A DNA stretch of 64,000 bases from Eledone cirrhosa (GCA_964016885.1 OZ024747.1:49577447-49641446); one strand, 5' to 3'; shown: positions 35,643 to 46,641, counted from the first letter of the stretch. A program made the numbers and translations. The notes: generated by a model from the sequence alone, not told the origin.

Positions 35643-36389
35643 GTGTTCAGGATTGCTAGACAATGTGTCAAGGAAAACCGTGATATTGTCGGGGAGAAGT
35701 GTGTACTTAATGATGATGGCATACTCGCCATCACTGACGCTGATAAGAAGGTAGCTTGGAAGTGTCACTACGAAAGGCTTCTAAATGAGAACAAATGGGA
35801 GAAAGACAGTCTCCCCCACATCGACCCAATAGAGGGACCAGCAGTGTTAATCGAAGGTAGTATAATAAGTAAGGCAATCAAAGATATGAAGACGGGTAAG
35901 GCAGCTGGGCCTTCGGAAATAGTTGCTGAGATGCTGAAAGCCTCTGGAACGGTGGGACACACCATGGTCACCCGGATAGTAAACCAAGTCATACAGAATG
36001 GGTTTGTTCCGAAGGACTGGCATAGCAGCATCATCATTAACTGTTACAAGGGTAAAGGAGATGCCCTAGATAGGTGTAACTATAGAGGCATTAAATTAAT
36101 CGACCAGGTCATGAAGGTCACGGAAAAAGTAATAGCGCAACTAATCAGAGAGAGAATTGATCTAGATGAAATGCAGTTCGGGTTTGTGTCAGGCAAAAGT
36201 ACCACAGACGCTCTTTTCATTGTACAACAACTACAGGAGGAGTACCTAGCTAAAAGTAAACCCCTATACTTAGCTTTTGTTGACTTGGAGAAAGCATTCG
36301 ACAGAGTCCCCCGTTCCATTATCTGGTGGGCTCTTAGAAAACTAGGTGTTGACGAATGGCTTGTGAGAGCTAATACAAGCCATGTATAA
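35643..36389 (+). pseudogene. LINE reverse transcriptase, N-terminal part (frameshifted)
   Basis: This is the first part of a LINE RT. KTGKAAGPSEIVAEMLKASG (about residues 83-102) is the RT fingers motif, CNYRGIKLI follows in the middle, FGFVSGKSTTDALF comes next, and the catalytic motif A (AFVDLEKAFDRVPR) is near residues 211-224. The first Asp of the active site is present. The frame has no true start: the reading opens at GTG just after a (TA)n tract because the insertion is 5'-truncated. At about 36,375 one extra A changes the frame, so the reading drifts into a short false tail (ANTSHV) and stops. The remainder continues in the next frame from about 36,382. RT would copy its own RNA at a nicked genomic site. 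This copy cannot make a full protein. Confidence 0.88.
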
Positions 36390-37494
36390 AGAAACAGTCA
36401 GCAAGGTTAGAATTAACAACGAATATAGTGAAGAGTTTAGCGTAAAAGTTGGTGTCCATCAGGGCTCTGTTCTTAGCCCCCTACTATTTATTATTGCCCT
36501 TCAGGCTATAACAGAGGAGTTCAAGACCGGCTGCCCATGGGAACTCCTATACGCAGATGATCTAACGCTCATAGCTGAACTAGAGAAGAAATTCCAAACA
36601 TGGAAGCACGGCCTAGAATCAAAAGGCCTTAAAATTAACCTGGCTAAGACTAAAGTTCTAGTTTGTAGGAAAGAAAATAAGGCGGCGGTCCCTTCCGGGA
36701 AATGGCCATGCTCAGTGTGTAGGAAAGGCGTAGGTAGAAACTCCATTTTATGTCCCCAATGCAAAGTATGGGTGTATAAAAGATGTAGTGGGATCACAGG
36801 TAAGCTAACTAAGAACATAGATTTTACATGTGGCCGGTGCTCTGGTGCAATAAGTAGCAGCAAGTGCCCACAAAATACTAGCTCTTTCAATTGCGCAGAG
36901 GGTTCTATAGAAATAGTGGACAGCTTCCGTTACCTGGGTGACAAAATCAACAGTGGCGGAGGGTGCTCTGAAAGTACAGTAGCTAGAGTCAGAACTGGAT
37001 GGAAAAAGTTCAGAGAGCTTATACCACTATTAGCCACTAGAGGGTTCTCCCTAAAAATAAAAGGCAGGTTATACGATGCCTGCATACGAACAGCAATGCT
37101 GCATGGCAGTGAGACCTGGGCATTGTGTGCAGAGGATATACGCAGACTAGAGAGGAACGAAGCTTGCATGCTCCGCTGGATGTGCAATAGTAATATACGT
37201 GAACGGCAATGCATAAACGAACTAAGGAAAAAATTAGAAATAAGAGGGATCAGATGTTGTTTACTCGAGAGAAGGCTACGTTGGTACGGTCACGTGATGC
37301 GCATGAAAGACGACAGCTGTATAACAAAGTGCAGGGCAATAAAGATAGACGGTAGCCACGGATTAGGCAGACCCAGAAAAACCTGGGACGACATGATAAA
37401 TTCCGACCTCACACGCTTACACCCCTCCAAGACAATGTCACTGGACCGAGACCTTTGGCGGTACTCAGTAATAGAGAAGACCCGCCTTACCTAA
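36382..37494 (+). pseudogene. LINE reverse transcriptase, C-terminal part with PHD-like finger
   Basis: This is the second part of the same RT. It contains GVHQGSVLSPLLF (residues 24-36) and the catalytic YADD box (57-60). Next is a Cys-rich finger with C110, C113, C124, C127, Y132, C135, C150 and C153, in the spacing of a C4-H-C3 PHD finger but with Tyr where His is expected. The C-terminal region has GSETWALCAEDIRRLERNEA, LRWYGHVMRMKD and GRPRKTWDDMI, which are common in RTE/jockey-type LINEs. It ends at TAA at 37,492-37,494, followed by the 3' UTR. It is open for 370 codons, but the upstream part is in another frame, so it is an inactive fragment. The finger may bind nucleic acid or protein; that is inference. 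Confidence 0.88.
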
Positions 37495-37666
37495 ATACAA
37501 AGTAAAAACCTACTACAGTCAGTAGGCATCTCTATCAAAACAAACCCCCGTCCCACCACCTCCACCCCATCCACACCGCCCCTTTCAATGTAAAGTTATG
37601 TTGGTGCCACAACATCCAGGCCGAAACAAATGAGATCGTGTAGGTGTCACGACAAAAAAACACACA

Positions 37667-37890
37667 GTCCACGCTGTAATGTGGCCGTATAGGCAACACG
37701 GTAAAAACCTCCCAGCCCCACACTGTAAATGTGGTTGGTGTTAGGAAGGGCATCCAGCTGTAGAAAACCCGCCAGACAGTCCACGCTGTAATGTGGCCGT
37801 ATAGGCAACACGGTAAAAACCTCCCAGCCCCACACTGTAAATGTGGTTGGTGTTAGGAAGGGCATCCAGCTGTAGAAAACCCGCCAGACA
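37667..37890 (+). repeat. Two tandem 112-bp modules in the LINE 3' UTR
   Basis: GTCCACGCTGTAATGTGGCC ... ACCCGCCAGACA occurs at 37,667-37,778 and again at 37,779-37,890, apparently identical. The module carries the 'ggcatccagctgtagaaa' box shared with the SINEs. Confidence 0.95.
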
Positions 37891-37978
37891 GTCCTATGCG
37901 AGCAAGACAACCACTCTTGCCTCAAGTGGGAAAACCCCCGTCCAAACCCATGCAAGCGTGGAACACGGACGCTAAACC

Positions 37979-38009
<31 letters not shown>

Positions 38010-39009
38010 ATGTGTGTGTATGTATGTATATATAAATATATGAGAGAGAGAGAGAGAGAGTAAAGATTAAGTTTATTTTCTTTGTTCTTGAAAAAGTTAA
38101 TTATAATTTTCTTTTTATTGAATATTGAATTACAAATATTTTATAATGTTATTATTACCCCCAAGTAAATATTAGAGAATTAACTGGAGAAGGATATAGT
38201 GGAATAAATAAGAGGCAGTAAAATATGTGGAGAGATAAGTACTACAAAACTTGAACTTGATGTAATTTGAAACTTATTTCCCAGTCAACATATTGGAATG
38301 TTCTTTTGACAAGTAGAATAATTATTTTCTCAGTTTATATTTCCCTCCCCCGCAAGCTAATCTGATCAAGTCAATAATATAAAGACAAGACAAAACACTG
38401 CTATCTTAAATTAGACAATCAAGCAACAAAGAGGTAAATAAATATATTGCAGCGTACAAGGGAGACAATTGTGATGTGCATAGATGATTGATGGGTGAAG
38501 CTACACCAAGAGATCCAAATGGAAGGAAGCTGCAGTAGAATAAGAGTAACGTAAACCTGGGCAGAGGTGGTTATATCACAAAACAGTAAACATTACAGAG
38601 GGGCTAGGCAGGATAGGCAGGATATGCTAGGCAGGACCTGCTCAACTTTTGCAAGCTTGAGAAAGTAAACTTAAAAATTATATATATATATATATTGTTA
38701 TATTTAGGGAGCGTCATGTTATAATATTGCCAGAAATATATAATAAAACACACTCATTGTTTGGTTTGGATTGGTTTTCACTTCCGTATTTTATCATTGA
38801 TTCACCAACAGTTAAAAATATATATATATATAGTCTATCAAAGTTCTTTCATCACACACCTGTGACATCATCAGTGGTACTATTATGTTTCCTCCTGCTG
38901 TATTGTAATGTCTATTCTATTTTTTATTTATTTATTCTTGTCTGTTTGCGCATGCGTTTGTGTGTGTGTTCGTGTCTGAGTCTGTGTGTGTTTATATGTG
39001 GTTGTTATT
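38010..39009. other. Spacer with microsatellites and a decayed SINE
   Basis: 38,043-38,060 is a (GA)n run. 38,485-38,695 is a plus-oriented, diverged SINE (GGAAGCTGCAGTAGAATAAG ... TTTTGCAAGCTTGAG) ending in (TA)n. The ORF at 38,727-39,026 is low-complexity and hydrophobic, with TG-repeat codons, and is not convincing as a gene. Confidence 0.55.
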
Positions 39010-39326
39010 GTATCACATTGTTATAGCTGCACTTACATATTTGCATAGCAACTTTGACAAATATATATATATAAGAAATAGAAGCTTTCACTGTATCTGT
39101 ATATTTTGAGTACAGAAATGTTAGTCTGATAGTGGGGTTTAGAACCCTCTAAGAAATGTACGTCAATACTCATCTTTTTCCATTACTTAGCGGTTCTAAA
39201 CCCCACTATCAGGCTAAAATTTCTTTAGTCAGAAAATATGGCAAAAGCTTCTATATCTTATATATATATATATTTGTCAAAGTTGCTATGCAAATACATA
39301 AGTGCAGTTATAACCATGTGATTAAG
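39010..39326. repeat. Long hairpin (arms about 150 bp), foldback element
   Basis: The left arm (39,010-about 39,163) and right arm (about 39,172-39,326) are inverted copies with few mismatches. They share TTGCATAGCAACTTTGACAA / TTGTCAAAGTTGCTATGCAA, internal (TA)n, and GATAGTGGGGTTTAGAACC near the tip. The outer part overlaps a tRNA-derived SINE, so this may be two head-to-head SINE ends or a foldback MITE. Confidence 0.8.
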
Positions 39327-39510
39327 GAGTTTGCTCTGCAACCATGTTATTTCAAGTTCAGTCCTACTGCGTAGCAACTTGGACAAATATCTTTCTACTA
39401 CTATAAGAATCATTTGACCACTGCCTTGAGAGTGAAATTTGGTAGATAGATACTGTGCAACAGCTTGTAATATATTTGGTTGTGTGTAATCTAGCAGTTT
39501 GACAATAAGA
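39315..39510 (+). mobile_element. tRNA-derived SINE, diverged
   Basis: GGAGTTTGCTCTGCAACC, then CAAGTTCAGTCC (B-box-like), then ACTGCGTAGCAACTTGGACA and CTTGAGAGTGAAATTTGGTA form the order of the common octopus tRNA-type SINE. 39,511-39,808 shows nothing further apart from a possible continuation of this decayed copy. Confidence 0.6.
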
Positions 39511-39812
39511 GATCAATAAAATAAGTACCAGGCATATGTACTACAGTTTATATGGTTGATTAAATCCCTTCAAGGCAGTGACCAAACATGGTCACAGCCT
39601 AAGAATAAAAGGAAATACTACAGAGTACAATATTTAACAACACACCATCAATGAGATAACCCAAATAAAAAGTATTAACATATTATTACATTGTGATTTA
39701 AATAAACTAAATGTTTGCTCTAATCCAGTGTTCAAAAACAAATGTTTACAATATAATTTAGGGCAAAATAATTAAATAACTATTATAAGAACCACTCATC
39801 TATTATAATTAA

Positions 39813-40022
39813 CCCTTTAGCATTCATATTACTCTATATATACTATTATATTTTCATGGTAAAGGCTTTACCTCGCATAATTATCTCACATAATATCGAA
39901 TCTATGAGATTTTGAAAGTATTTATTTTGAGAACAATACCTTAACATCAGTATGAGTAGCCAGTTACAGCCAGTTTCAACAGAAAGAGGTAGAGAATTCT
40001 GGCCGGTTTGAACATTAAAGGG
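39813..40022. mobile_element. piggyBac-derived MITE with TTAA target duplication (second copy)
   Basis: The element is 210 bp between TTAA at 39,809-39,812 and 40,023-40,026. It starts with CCCTTTAGCATTCATA and ends with GGCCGGTTTGAACATTAAAGGG. It is the reverse complement of the 34,531-34,738 copy with scattered substitutions. A purine-rich (GA)n stretch follows at 40,063-40,100. Confidence 0.88.
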
Positions 40023-40151
40023 TTAAAGCTGTTCTATATTTTGTGTAAAACATTAGTCATGCTGGAAAGGAGAGGGAGGGAGAGAGAGAAAGAGAGAGAG
40101 GTGGTAGTAGCTGCAACACAAATTGTTTGTGTGTGTGTGTGTATATATATA

Positions 40152-40711
40152 ATCATCATCATTACTGTTTTACGTCCATTTTTCCATACTAGATGAGTTG
40201 AGTTGTCCTGTTGTGGTCATGTTTTGCTCATACAAGTGACCATGTTTTGCTCATACAGAACTGATTTTGGCCTGGTTTCTACAGCTGGATGCCCTTCTTA
40301 ACACCAACCTCATTTACAGTGAGTATTGGGTGCTTTTTGTTGTGACACCTACACGACCACTTTATGCTTCAGCTTCGGCTTGTACCCATGAGAAGTCGAG
40401 TCTTCTGTATTAGTGCGTAACGCCAGAGATCATGGTCCTGTGTCATCACCTTTGAGAAGTGCAACTGGGCAAAGTCAGCTTTTATCACCTCATCCCAGGT
40501 CTTCTTGGGTCTCCCCACTCCAAAGCTCCCATGGACTTTGAGCGCTCTGCATCTTTTTATGCAGCTGTCATCCTTCATACACATCACATATCCATATCAA
40601 CGTAATCTCCTCTCCTGCACACAGCATTTGATTCCTCTTATGCCTAGTCTCTCTCTCAATTTGTCGTTCACGTATATTACTATTACACAACCATCAGAGC
40701 ATGCACGCTTT
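40152..40711 (-). mobile_element. LINE 3' fragment with C-terminal ORF remnant
   Basis: On the minus strand this encodes MKDDSCIKRCRALKVHGSFG, then GRPKKTWDEVIKADFAQLHF and HDLWRYALIQKTRL. That is the C-terminus of the same LINE family as 36,382-37,494. The 3' UTR boxes follow and it ends in CATCATCATCATTAC at 40,152. It is 5'-truncated. Confidence 0.87.
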
Positions 40712-41660
40712 ATAGCCTTTAAAATGTCATATTGATCTTTAAGACTTAGTGGTTGTTTCTAATTCTCATAATTATGTTGGTGTCTGGAACATAAAGATTC
40801 TTACATTAAAATATGATGGAAGGTTTTAATGTAAATATGAACACTTGAAAACACAGTTATGTATCATAGAACTAGATCTGGTTCAGGTGGATTAGTATCA
40901 AAAGGAGCAAACTTTAAAAAAATTGAAGTATCAAAATCTAATCAGACATTCATATAAGAAGGAACTTATATAACACATAACTTTCTCACACAGTATATTT
41001 AGATTTCTATTATCTGAATAAGATATGTGTGGGAGTATTTTGTTCACCATAACCGATCTGGTTACAAACAAAAGAATTCGTTTACAAACATTTTTATCTT
41101 GTGCAATAACTGATACGTTTTCAGCATAATCCAGGTATTGAATAATCTTACTTTTCTTCCTGTACCAATGGTGTTTTCTGTTTACAGACATGGTAACAGT
41201 AACAAATACTCAGAAGGAATTCATAGAACGAAATCATAACACCATTGATTTTACCATACTTTTAAATTCTTCAGCATGCCAGTCAATTATTTAAAAACTA
41301 TTGTTTAAAGTGACCCAGTACATGGTAGTTTTGATAACTGTAAACAAAAGACACGATTACCACATTAATGTCAGTAACACATCCTTGATGTAATATTTTT
41401 TTTACATTTTCTTCGATCATTTAGATTCTTTTTTAATCATTATGATTGGCCATGGATTATGCATCCATGACTGACTGGCCATGGGTTTACCGCTCCAAGG
41501 CACAATCCTGGCAGTGTTTTGTGGAAGATCAACAATTGCCTGTGCATTCAGGCCACCCCTATCCATGACACCAATGATGTCCAATGGAAATGTATAGGCC
41601 AAAACAACTAGGCACCAATGTCATTGCAACTCATTTTTTCCAACTGAAAAAAAAAAAGGG
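40712..41660. other. Spacer without recognised gene
   Basis: 40,740-40,920 carries relics of the TTAA-type MITE family (ATTATGTTGGTGTCTGGAAC; ATGATGGAAGGTTTTAATG). The minus ORFs at 40,931-41,191 and 41,417-41,602 lack recognisable motifs and flanking splice signals that I would trust. Confidence 0.45.
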
Positions 41661-42100
41661 AAGGTGGGTTTTCTGTATAACAGCATAGCGCCAAAGATCT
41701 CGATCCAGTTACATTGTCTTAGAGAGATGTAGGTCAGCAAGGTCAGGCTTTATCACCTTGTCCCAGGTTTTTCTCGATCTACCCACTCCGTAGCTTCCAA
41801 CAATTTTGATCGCTCTGCACTTTTTTTATAGAGCTGTTGTCCTTCATACGCATCACATGTCCATACCAACACAATCTCCTCTCCTGCACACATTTGATAC
41901 CTCTTATGCTTAGTCTCTCTCTCTCAATTCGATTATGCTTTGCCGTTCATGTACATTACTATTACACATCCATTGGAGCATGCAAGCTTCGTTTCCTTCT
42001 AATCTACGCAAGTCTTCTGCACACAACATCCAGGTCTCACTACCATGTAACATTGCTGTTCGTATACAAGCACTATACAATCTGCCTTTCATTTTTAGTC
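41661..42100 (-). mobile_element. LINE ORF C-terminal fragment
   Basis: The minus-strand reading includes MKGRLYSACIRTAMLHGSET, WMLCAEDLRRLEGNEACML and WMCNSNVHERQ, corresponding to the LINE region at about 37,060-37,220. The remaining C-terminal codons follow in other frames. It is truncated at both ends relative to a full element, and the 3' tail is absent. Confidence 0.85.
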
Positions 42101-43194
42101 TAACATTAAACAAATATTGCATATTAACCTCTTCTTTTAATATTCTTTGGCTGTTTGACAAACTGAAGACAAACAATGAAAGCTAATTTAATATTGATTT
42201 CTTCTTACTCCAGCACAAGATCAGACAAATTTAGATGGAGAAGAGAATGGGATTCTGTGATATTTGTACATTTTTCAACATCCCTAGCAGCAGCAGTGAA
42301 TCATCAAGTGGGGAAATAAGATGAGTTGTTCAGTCTTGGATCATTACAAACATCTCTTGCTTTACAGATGAACCCTTTTGATACTAAACTGCATTTTGTT
42401 CTATTATACAAAACTGTTTTCAAATAAACCCACCCATTTTAAAGGGATTCTATTTAAATTAAAACCTCCCAACATAATTTTACTTTTGTTACGTTATGAA
42501 ATAATTAATAACTTCATTAAATCCATCTAAATTCTTCAATAACTAATTCAAATATAGTGTATTTCATTAGAAATACACTAATGAAAGGGTTAAAGTGTTT
42601 AAATTTAAACCTTCCAAAAAAATTTATATAAGAAAATTCTTTCAAATACCAGCTTTAAAACAAAAAAGTTTGAATCACTCAAGATGTGATTATTTTCAGA
42701 ATTAATTAAAAATTGTAGGCAGTGTATTTCATTAGAAGTATGGTAATGAAAGGATTAACACAAATTTAATATTAAATTAACATATATAATGTTGAAAGAA
42801 GGCTTTACTCAACATAAATATTTTTTTCTTTACTGTTTAATCTGAGGAAATGAGTAGCATTTATAACCCTTTTCAGAGCCTCTGACTGATAGGAGAGAGG
42901 AAGTTATTCACAAACCAGAAACCTGATCCAAATGCTTGCAACAAAATGGACTCTGTTAAAAGTCCCTAAGGACCATGTGATGGTGTTAAACTGAATAATG
43001 AATTAAGTTTAGAACCCAAAGAGATGATATTTTATTAGCTAGAGATAATGGAAATATTTTTTTGTTGATTAAACTATTTTTCAAACAACTAATTTTCACA
43101 CCAAGATTTTTTTCAGATTAAACTCTGTAGAAGAAACTAATTTTCACACCAAGATTTTTTTCAGATTAAACTCTGTAGAAGAAACTCTTTTGTG
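42101..43194. other. Spacer with TTAA-type MITE relics and a 48-bp tandem duplication
   Basis: 42,455-42,589 and 42,602-42,754 are two relics ending in ATGAAAGGGTTAA / ATGAAAGGATTAA. 43,087-43,134 is duplicated head-to-tail at 43,135-43,182 (48 bp, starts AACTAATTTTCACACC). No gene was recognised. Confidence 0.6.
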
Positions 43195-43360
43195 TAGTGA
43201 CAGTAAATGGTAATAGAAATGGTATCCAGCTGTAAACAGCATGTCAAAACCAGAAGATAAGTAAGCAAGATGTAGGCCCCAGCCTGCAATGAGAGGACAG
43301 TAACTCTAAGTACAGACTTGTTCCATGATGACATGTCCAAACTATACCAGCATGTTAAAT
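43195..43360 (+). mobile_element. SINE, 3' boxes
   Basis: It contains GGTATCCAGCTGTAAACAGC, GTAGGCCCCAGCCTGCAATG and ACATGTCCAAACTATACCAG, the plus-oriented order of the cephalopod SINE. It abuts the next SINE copy. Confidence 0.7.
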
Positions 43361-43540
43361 AATAATTGTTTCTACTTTAGGCACAAGGCCAGCAATTACC
43401 CAGTGCATTACTGGTACTTTATTTTATCGACCCCGTAAGGATGAAAGGCAAAGTCAACCTCGGCGGGATTTGAACTCAGATCGTAAAGGGACCTAACTAT
43501 GCTGGAAAGCATGGCGTCTGACCCTCTACCGATACTGCCA
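43361..43540 (+). mobile_element. tRNA-derived SINE, near full length
   Basis: It starts AATTGTTTCTACTTTAGGC, includes CACAAGGCCAGCAATTACC, TTTATCGACCCCGTAAGG and CGGCGGGATTTGAACTCAG (tRNA-like), and ends with CCTCTACCGATACTGCCA. It is well preserved, hence fairly young. Confidence 0.88.
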
Positions 43541-44560
43541 ATGATGATGTAATACTGAATTGGAAAGGGCATTTTTTATCAAGTAACTGCAATATAATTT
43601 ACACAGCTTTATAGAAAAACAGCAAAGCTATCTTTTTAAAACTGTTTCATATTTTTTGTTCTGCTCAAGTTAACACAGTTCTGCTTTTAATTTAATATTC
43701 ACTGATGTGTATTAAACAGAAACCTGTGTATAGTGGTTGACATTAAAATGTCAAGTAAAAGAAATATATAGAACATATCAGATGTACATCACCTACGAAA
43801 AAAATTGAAATACTTAGCTTCAGCTGTTTTATGTATGTCTTCCTACTAATCTTAAAATATAAAGATATTCAATATATATGATCAAAACTAATGTTCTAAA
43901 CAGCTAGAACATAAAATGAAAACATCTTTGATGCTGTTAACCATCAGAGATAAATATCTTTATACACAATCTCCTTAACTGAAGTAGTGTCACTCACTCA
44001 TTCTGATACCAGTCATTACTGTCGCCATCTACATTAAAGAAAACAGGTAGTATGAGACCACCATAACCAAGTCACCTACCTACATGTGTCCCTAGTTTCT
44101 ACCAGACTGCTCTATTAGAGCAGTAGTAGGTGTGGATGGCTCCCTTTAACCCACATTTTATTAATTCAAGTGTACTGCAACATTTATTGGCTCTACTGTA
44201 CATGACCTACTTATTGTTACTAACAACACAGTCTCTCCTAAAAAAATGATGACACCCTACACAACAGGTATCATTCAAGACAGGCGATTGTTTCCATGAA
44301 GGAAAAAGGAAAAAAGCCAATCGTCAGATTAGACCAAGAAAACGTTTCCATTGGTCTTTCCAATGCTGATACTATCTGCTGATCATTCCTGGCAGGAGAC
44401 GGAACTCAAACTCAGAATACACAGAGCAAAATCAGATGCTGCAAAATATTGTCAAATAACACATACCATACATCCATAATTTCATGCTCATCTCCCTTTC
44501 CTCCTGTCGCTCAGCAGAGAAGAGAGGGCTCTTCAGTTGGGACAATAACTTACAACCTTT
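43541..44560. other. Spacer without recognised gene
   Basis: A short hairpin, CTGCTCTATTAGAGCAG, lies at about 44,108-44,124. 44,398-44,455 holds a small relic of the tRNA-type SINE (GGAACTCAAACTCAG). Nothing else was seen. Confidence 0.45.
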
Positions 44561-44991
44561 CTAGTGTTGGTGCCATTAAAATGCACAAAGTATGCATTGT
44601 AAGGTGGTTGGTGACAGGAAGAGCTCCCCACTGTAGAAACCATGCTAAAGAGTTGAAAGGATCATTCGGTTGCATCAATGGTGCGAAAACCTCTGTAATG
44701 ATCTACATGTTAAATGCACCAAGTACATGCTGTAAAGTTGTTGGTGACAGGAAAGGCAACCAGCCATAGAAAGCTAAAGAAAAAGGTTTGGGGGAATGAT
44801 TCAGTTATGTCAAAACATGACAACCTCTCTAATGCTTATGCTATAGTTAAACGCACCTCAGAAGAGTGTGGGAAAGAATGTAAGCTCCCAGCCTGTCTTA
44901 GGATGTCAGTAGACCCACTTCAGTACTGACTCGGTCTGTGAAGACCTGTCCAACTCCTGCCAGAAAGCAAAGCAGACATTAAATGATGATA
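44561..44991 (+). mobile_element. SINE with internally repeated module
   Basis: The module with GCACCAAGTACATGCTGTAA / GCACAAAGTATGCATTGTAA and GGTTGGTGACAGGAA-type boxes occurs twice. It is followed by CCTGTCCAACTCCTGCCAG and TAAATGATGATATT. The same multi-module design is seen in the minus copy at 45,456 and the plus copy at 52,850. The ORFs over it are incidental. Confidence 0.7.
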
Positions 44992-45149
44992 TTACCAAAA
45001 AAAATCCCATCCAGTCCATACCAGCATGGAAAGGTCAACATAAAAACAATGATAATGATATCATCTTAATCATCTGTCTCTTCTTCCTGCTGACATGGGT
45101 TCCAAAACATTAATGATGAATCACTAAGTATAAATAAATGAAGTCTATG

Positions 45150-45450
45150 TATCATCATTAGCATCATTGTCATTTTGCATCTACTTTCCATGGTCACATG
45201 GGTTGGACAGATCCTCTCAGTTTGAGATTAAGTCAAAGGTAGGGGAAGTACCATATCTTGCTCATATTTTACTTTTTTGGTAGGTTATCTAACACCAACC
45301 GCTTTACAAAATATAGCAGGTCCATTTTATTGTGACACCAGCACTCCTATTTTACAGAGTATACTGGGTATACTTTATTGAGGCACCAGTACTACTAATT
45401 TTGGGTATATTTTATTGACACCAGCACTACTACTTTACAGAGTGTACTGT
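45150..45450 (-). mobile_element. SINE or LINE tail, minus orientation
   Basis: CATCATTAGCATCATTGTC, TTTCCATGGTCACATGGGTT and GGACAGATCCT are followed by repeated TTTTATTGTGACACCAGCAC / ACTTTACAGAGTGTACTG modules. It is diverged. Confidence 0.65.
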
Positions 45451-45455
45451 CAGCA

Positions 45456-46477
45456 ACATCATCATCACCGTTCAACGTCCAGTTTTCCATGCTAGCATGG
45501 GTTATATGGGTTTTCCTGTTTGAGAGAAGTTGGGTCAGTTGACTGTCTTGCTTACACAGAACTGTGTCTATGGTTGGATGCCCTTCCTAGCGCCAACCAC
45601 ATTTACAGTGTGTGCTGGGTGATTTTTGTTGTGACACACGACCACTCTATGTGGACTGGATGCTTTTTGTTGCGATACCTACACGTCCACTTTACAGTGC
45701 AAACTGGGTGCTTTTTGTCGTGACACCTACACGTCCACTTTACAGTGTGGGTTTAGCATATTTTGTCGTGTCGTCATCACGACCACTTTACAGTGTGGGC
45801 TTAACATTTTTTGTTGTGTCGCGATCATGACCACTTTACAGTGTGGGCTGGAGGCTTCACTGGATGTATACTACAGCCTGTCCTCATGAGAGATGTATGG
45901 TAGTGTGGGGTGGGATGGAGGTGGTGCATATTATATATATGTATGCTTCAGCTTGTGCTCATGGGAAGGCAAGTCTTCTATATTACTGCATAATGCCAGA
46001 GATCCTGGTTCTGTGTAATCACCTTTGCGAGGTGCAATTGAGCAAGGTCACTTTTATTACCTTATCCCAAATCTTCCATCGACTGAGTGCTCTGCACCTT
46101 TTTATATAGCTGTCATCCTTCATACACATCACATGTCCATACCAATGCAGTCTCCTCTCCTGCACACTGCATCTGATTCCTCTTATGCCAATTTTCTCTC
46201 TCAGTTTGTTTATGCTTTGCCATTCACATAAATTACTATTACACATCCATCGGAACATGCAAGCTTCATTTTTTCCAATCTATGCAAAGTTTTCTGCACA
46301 CAACGCCCAGGACTCACTACCATGCAACATTGCTGTTTGTATGTATGCATCATAGAGCTTGCCTTTCATTTTTGAGGGAAAAGCTTTTTGTAGCTGGCAA
46401 TGGTAGTAGCTCTCTGAACTTCTTCCATCCTGTTCTCACTTTGACTACTGTACTTTCAGAACACCCACCTTTGCAGC
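45456..46477 (-). mobile_element. LINE 3' fragment with expanded UTR modules
   Basis: The tail (CATCATCATCACCGTTCAAC) is at 45,456. About five modules of roughly 45-60 bp (TTTGTCGTGACACCTACACG ... CCACTTTACAGTGTGGG) fill 45,600-45,850. Upstream on the minus strand the ORF remnant reads WMCNSNLCEWQSINKLREK and LHWYGHVMCMKDDSYIKRC. It reaches the region equivalent to about 36,970 of the longer copy. Frames are broken. Confidence 0.85.
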
Positions 46478-46486
46478 TAGTTTGAA

Positions 46487-46641
46487 CACCCAGCTGTGTA
46501 TTTCATTGTGACATCAGCACATCTATTTTACAAAATGTAGTGTACATTTTGCAGCACCTGTACCACTACTTTACAGAGTGTATATTTTGTGGCACCAGCT
46601 CTATTACATTACAGAGTGTACTGGGTGCATTTTATCGTGAC
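46487..46641 (-). mobile_element. SINE/LINE tail modules
   Basis: Three diverged copies of the 'gtgacatcagcac ... actttacagagtgta' module are present. They may be part of the 5' neighbour of the preceding LINE insertion. Confidence 0.5.

Larger units (their letters stand above)
35638..38009 (+). mobile_element. Non-LTR retrotransposon (RTE/jockey-like LINE), 5'-truncated
   Basis: This is the largest element right of the array. It starts abruptly inside the reverse-transcriptase region after (TA)n, so the endonuclease half is missing. It contains the RT and C-terminal regions in two offset frames, a 3' UTR from 37,495 with two tandem 112-bp modules, the SINE-like end (CCCATGCAAGCGTGGAAC) and a terminal (ATG)n tail at 37,980-38,009. 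Five or more other fragments of the family lie in the window. The 3' microsatellite tail is typical of RTE-like elements. Confidence 0.9.

Noticed and set aside
35768..37214. Minus-strand ORFs of 79-129 codons
   Set aside because: They are antisense shadows of the LINE reverse transcriptase.
38727..39026. 99-codon hydrophobic ORF
   Set aside because: Its codons come from T-rich and TG-repeat sequence and it ends in a foldback element. There is no signal beyond composition.
41417..41602. 61-codon minus ORF (LDIIGVMDRGGLNAQAIV)
   Set aside because: It looks protein-like but lacks splice sites and a family match, and it sits between LINE fragments. There is insufficient support.
42195..42325. 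Possible terminal exon after TTTCTTCTTACTCCAG (plus strand)
   Set aside because: A good acceptor and a 34-codon open frame exist, but there is no recognisable protein and no upstream partner exon. A chance occurrence is likely.
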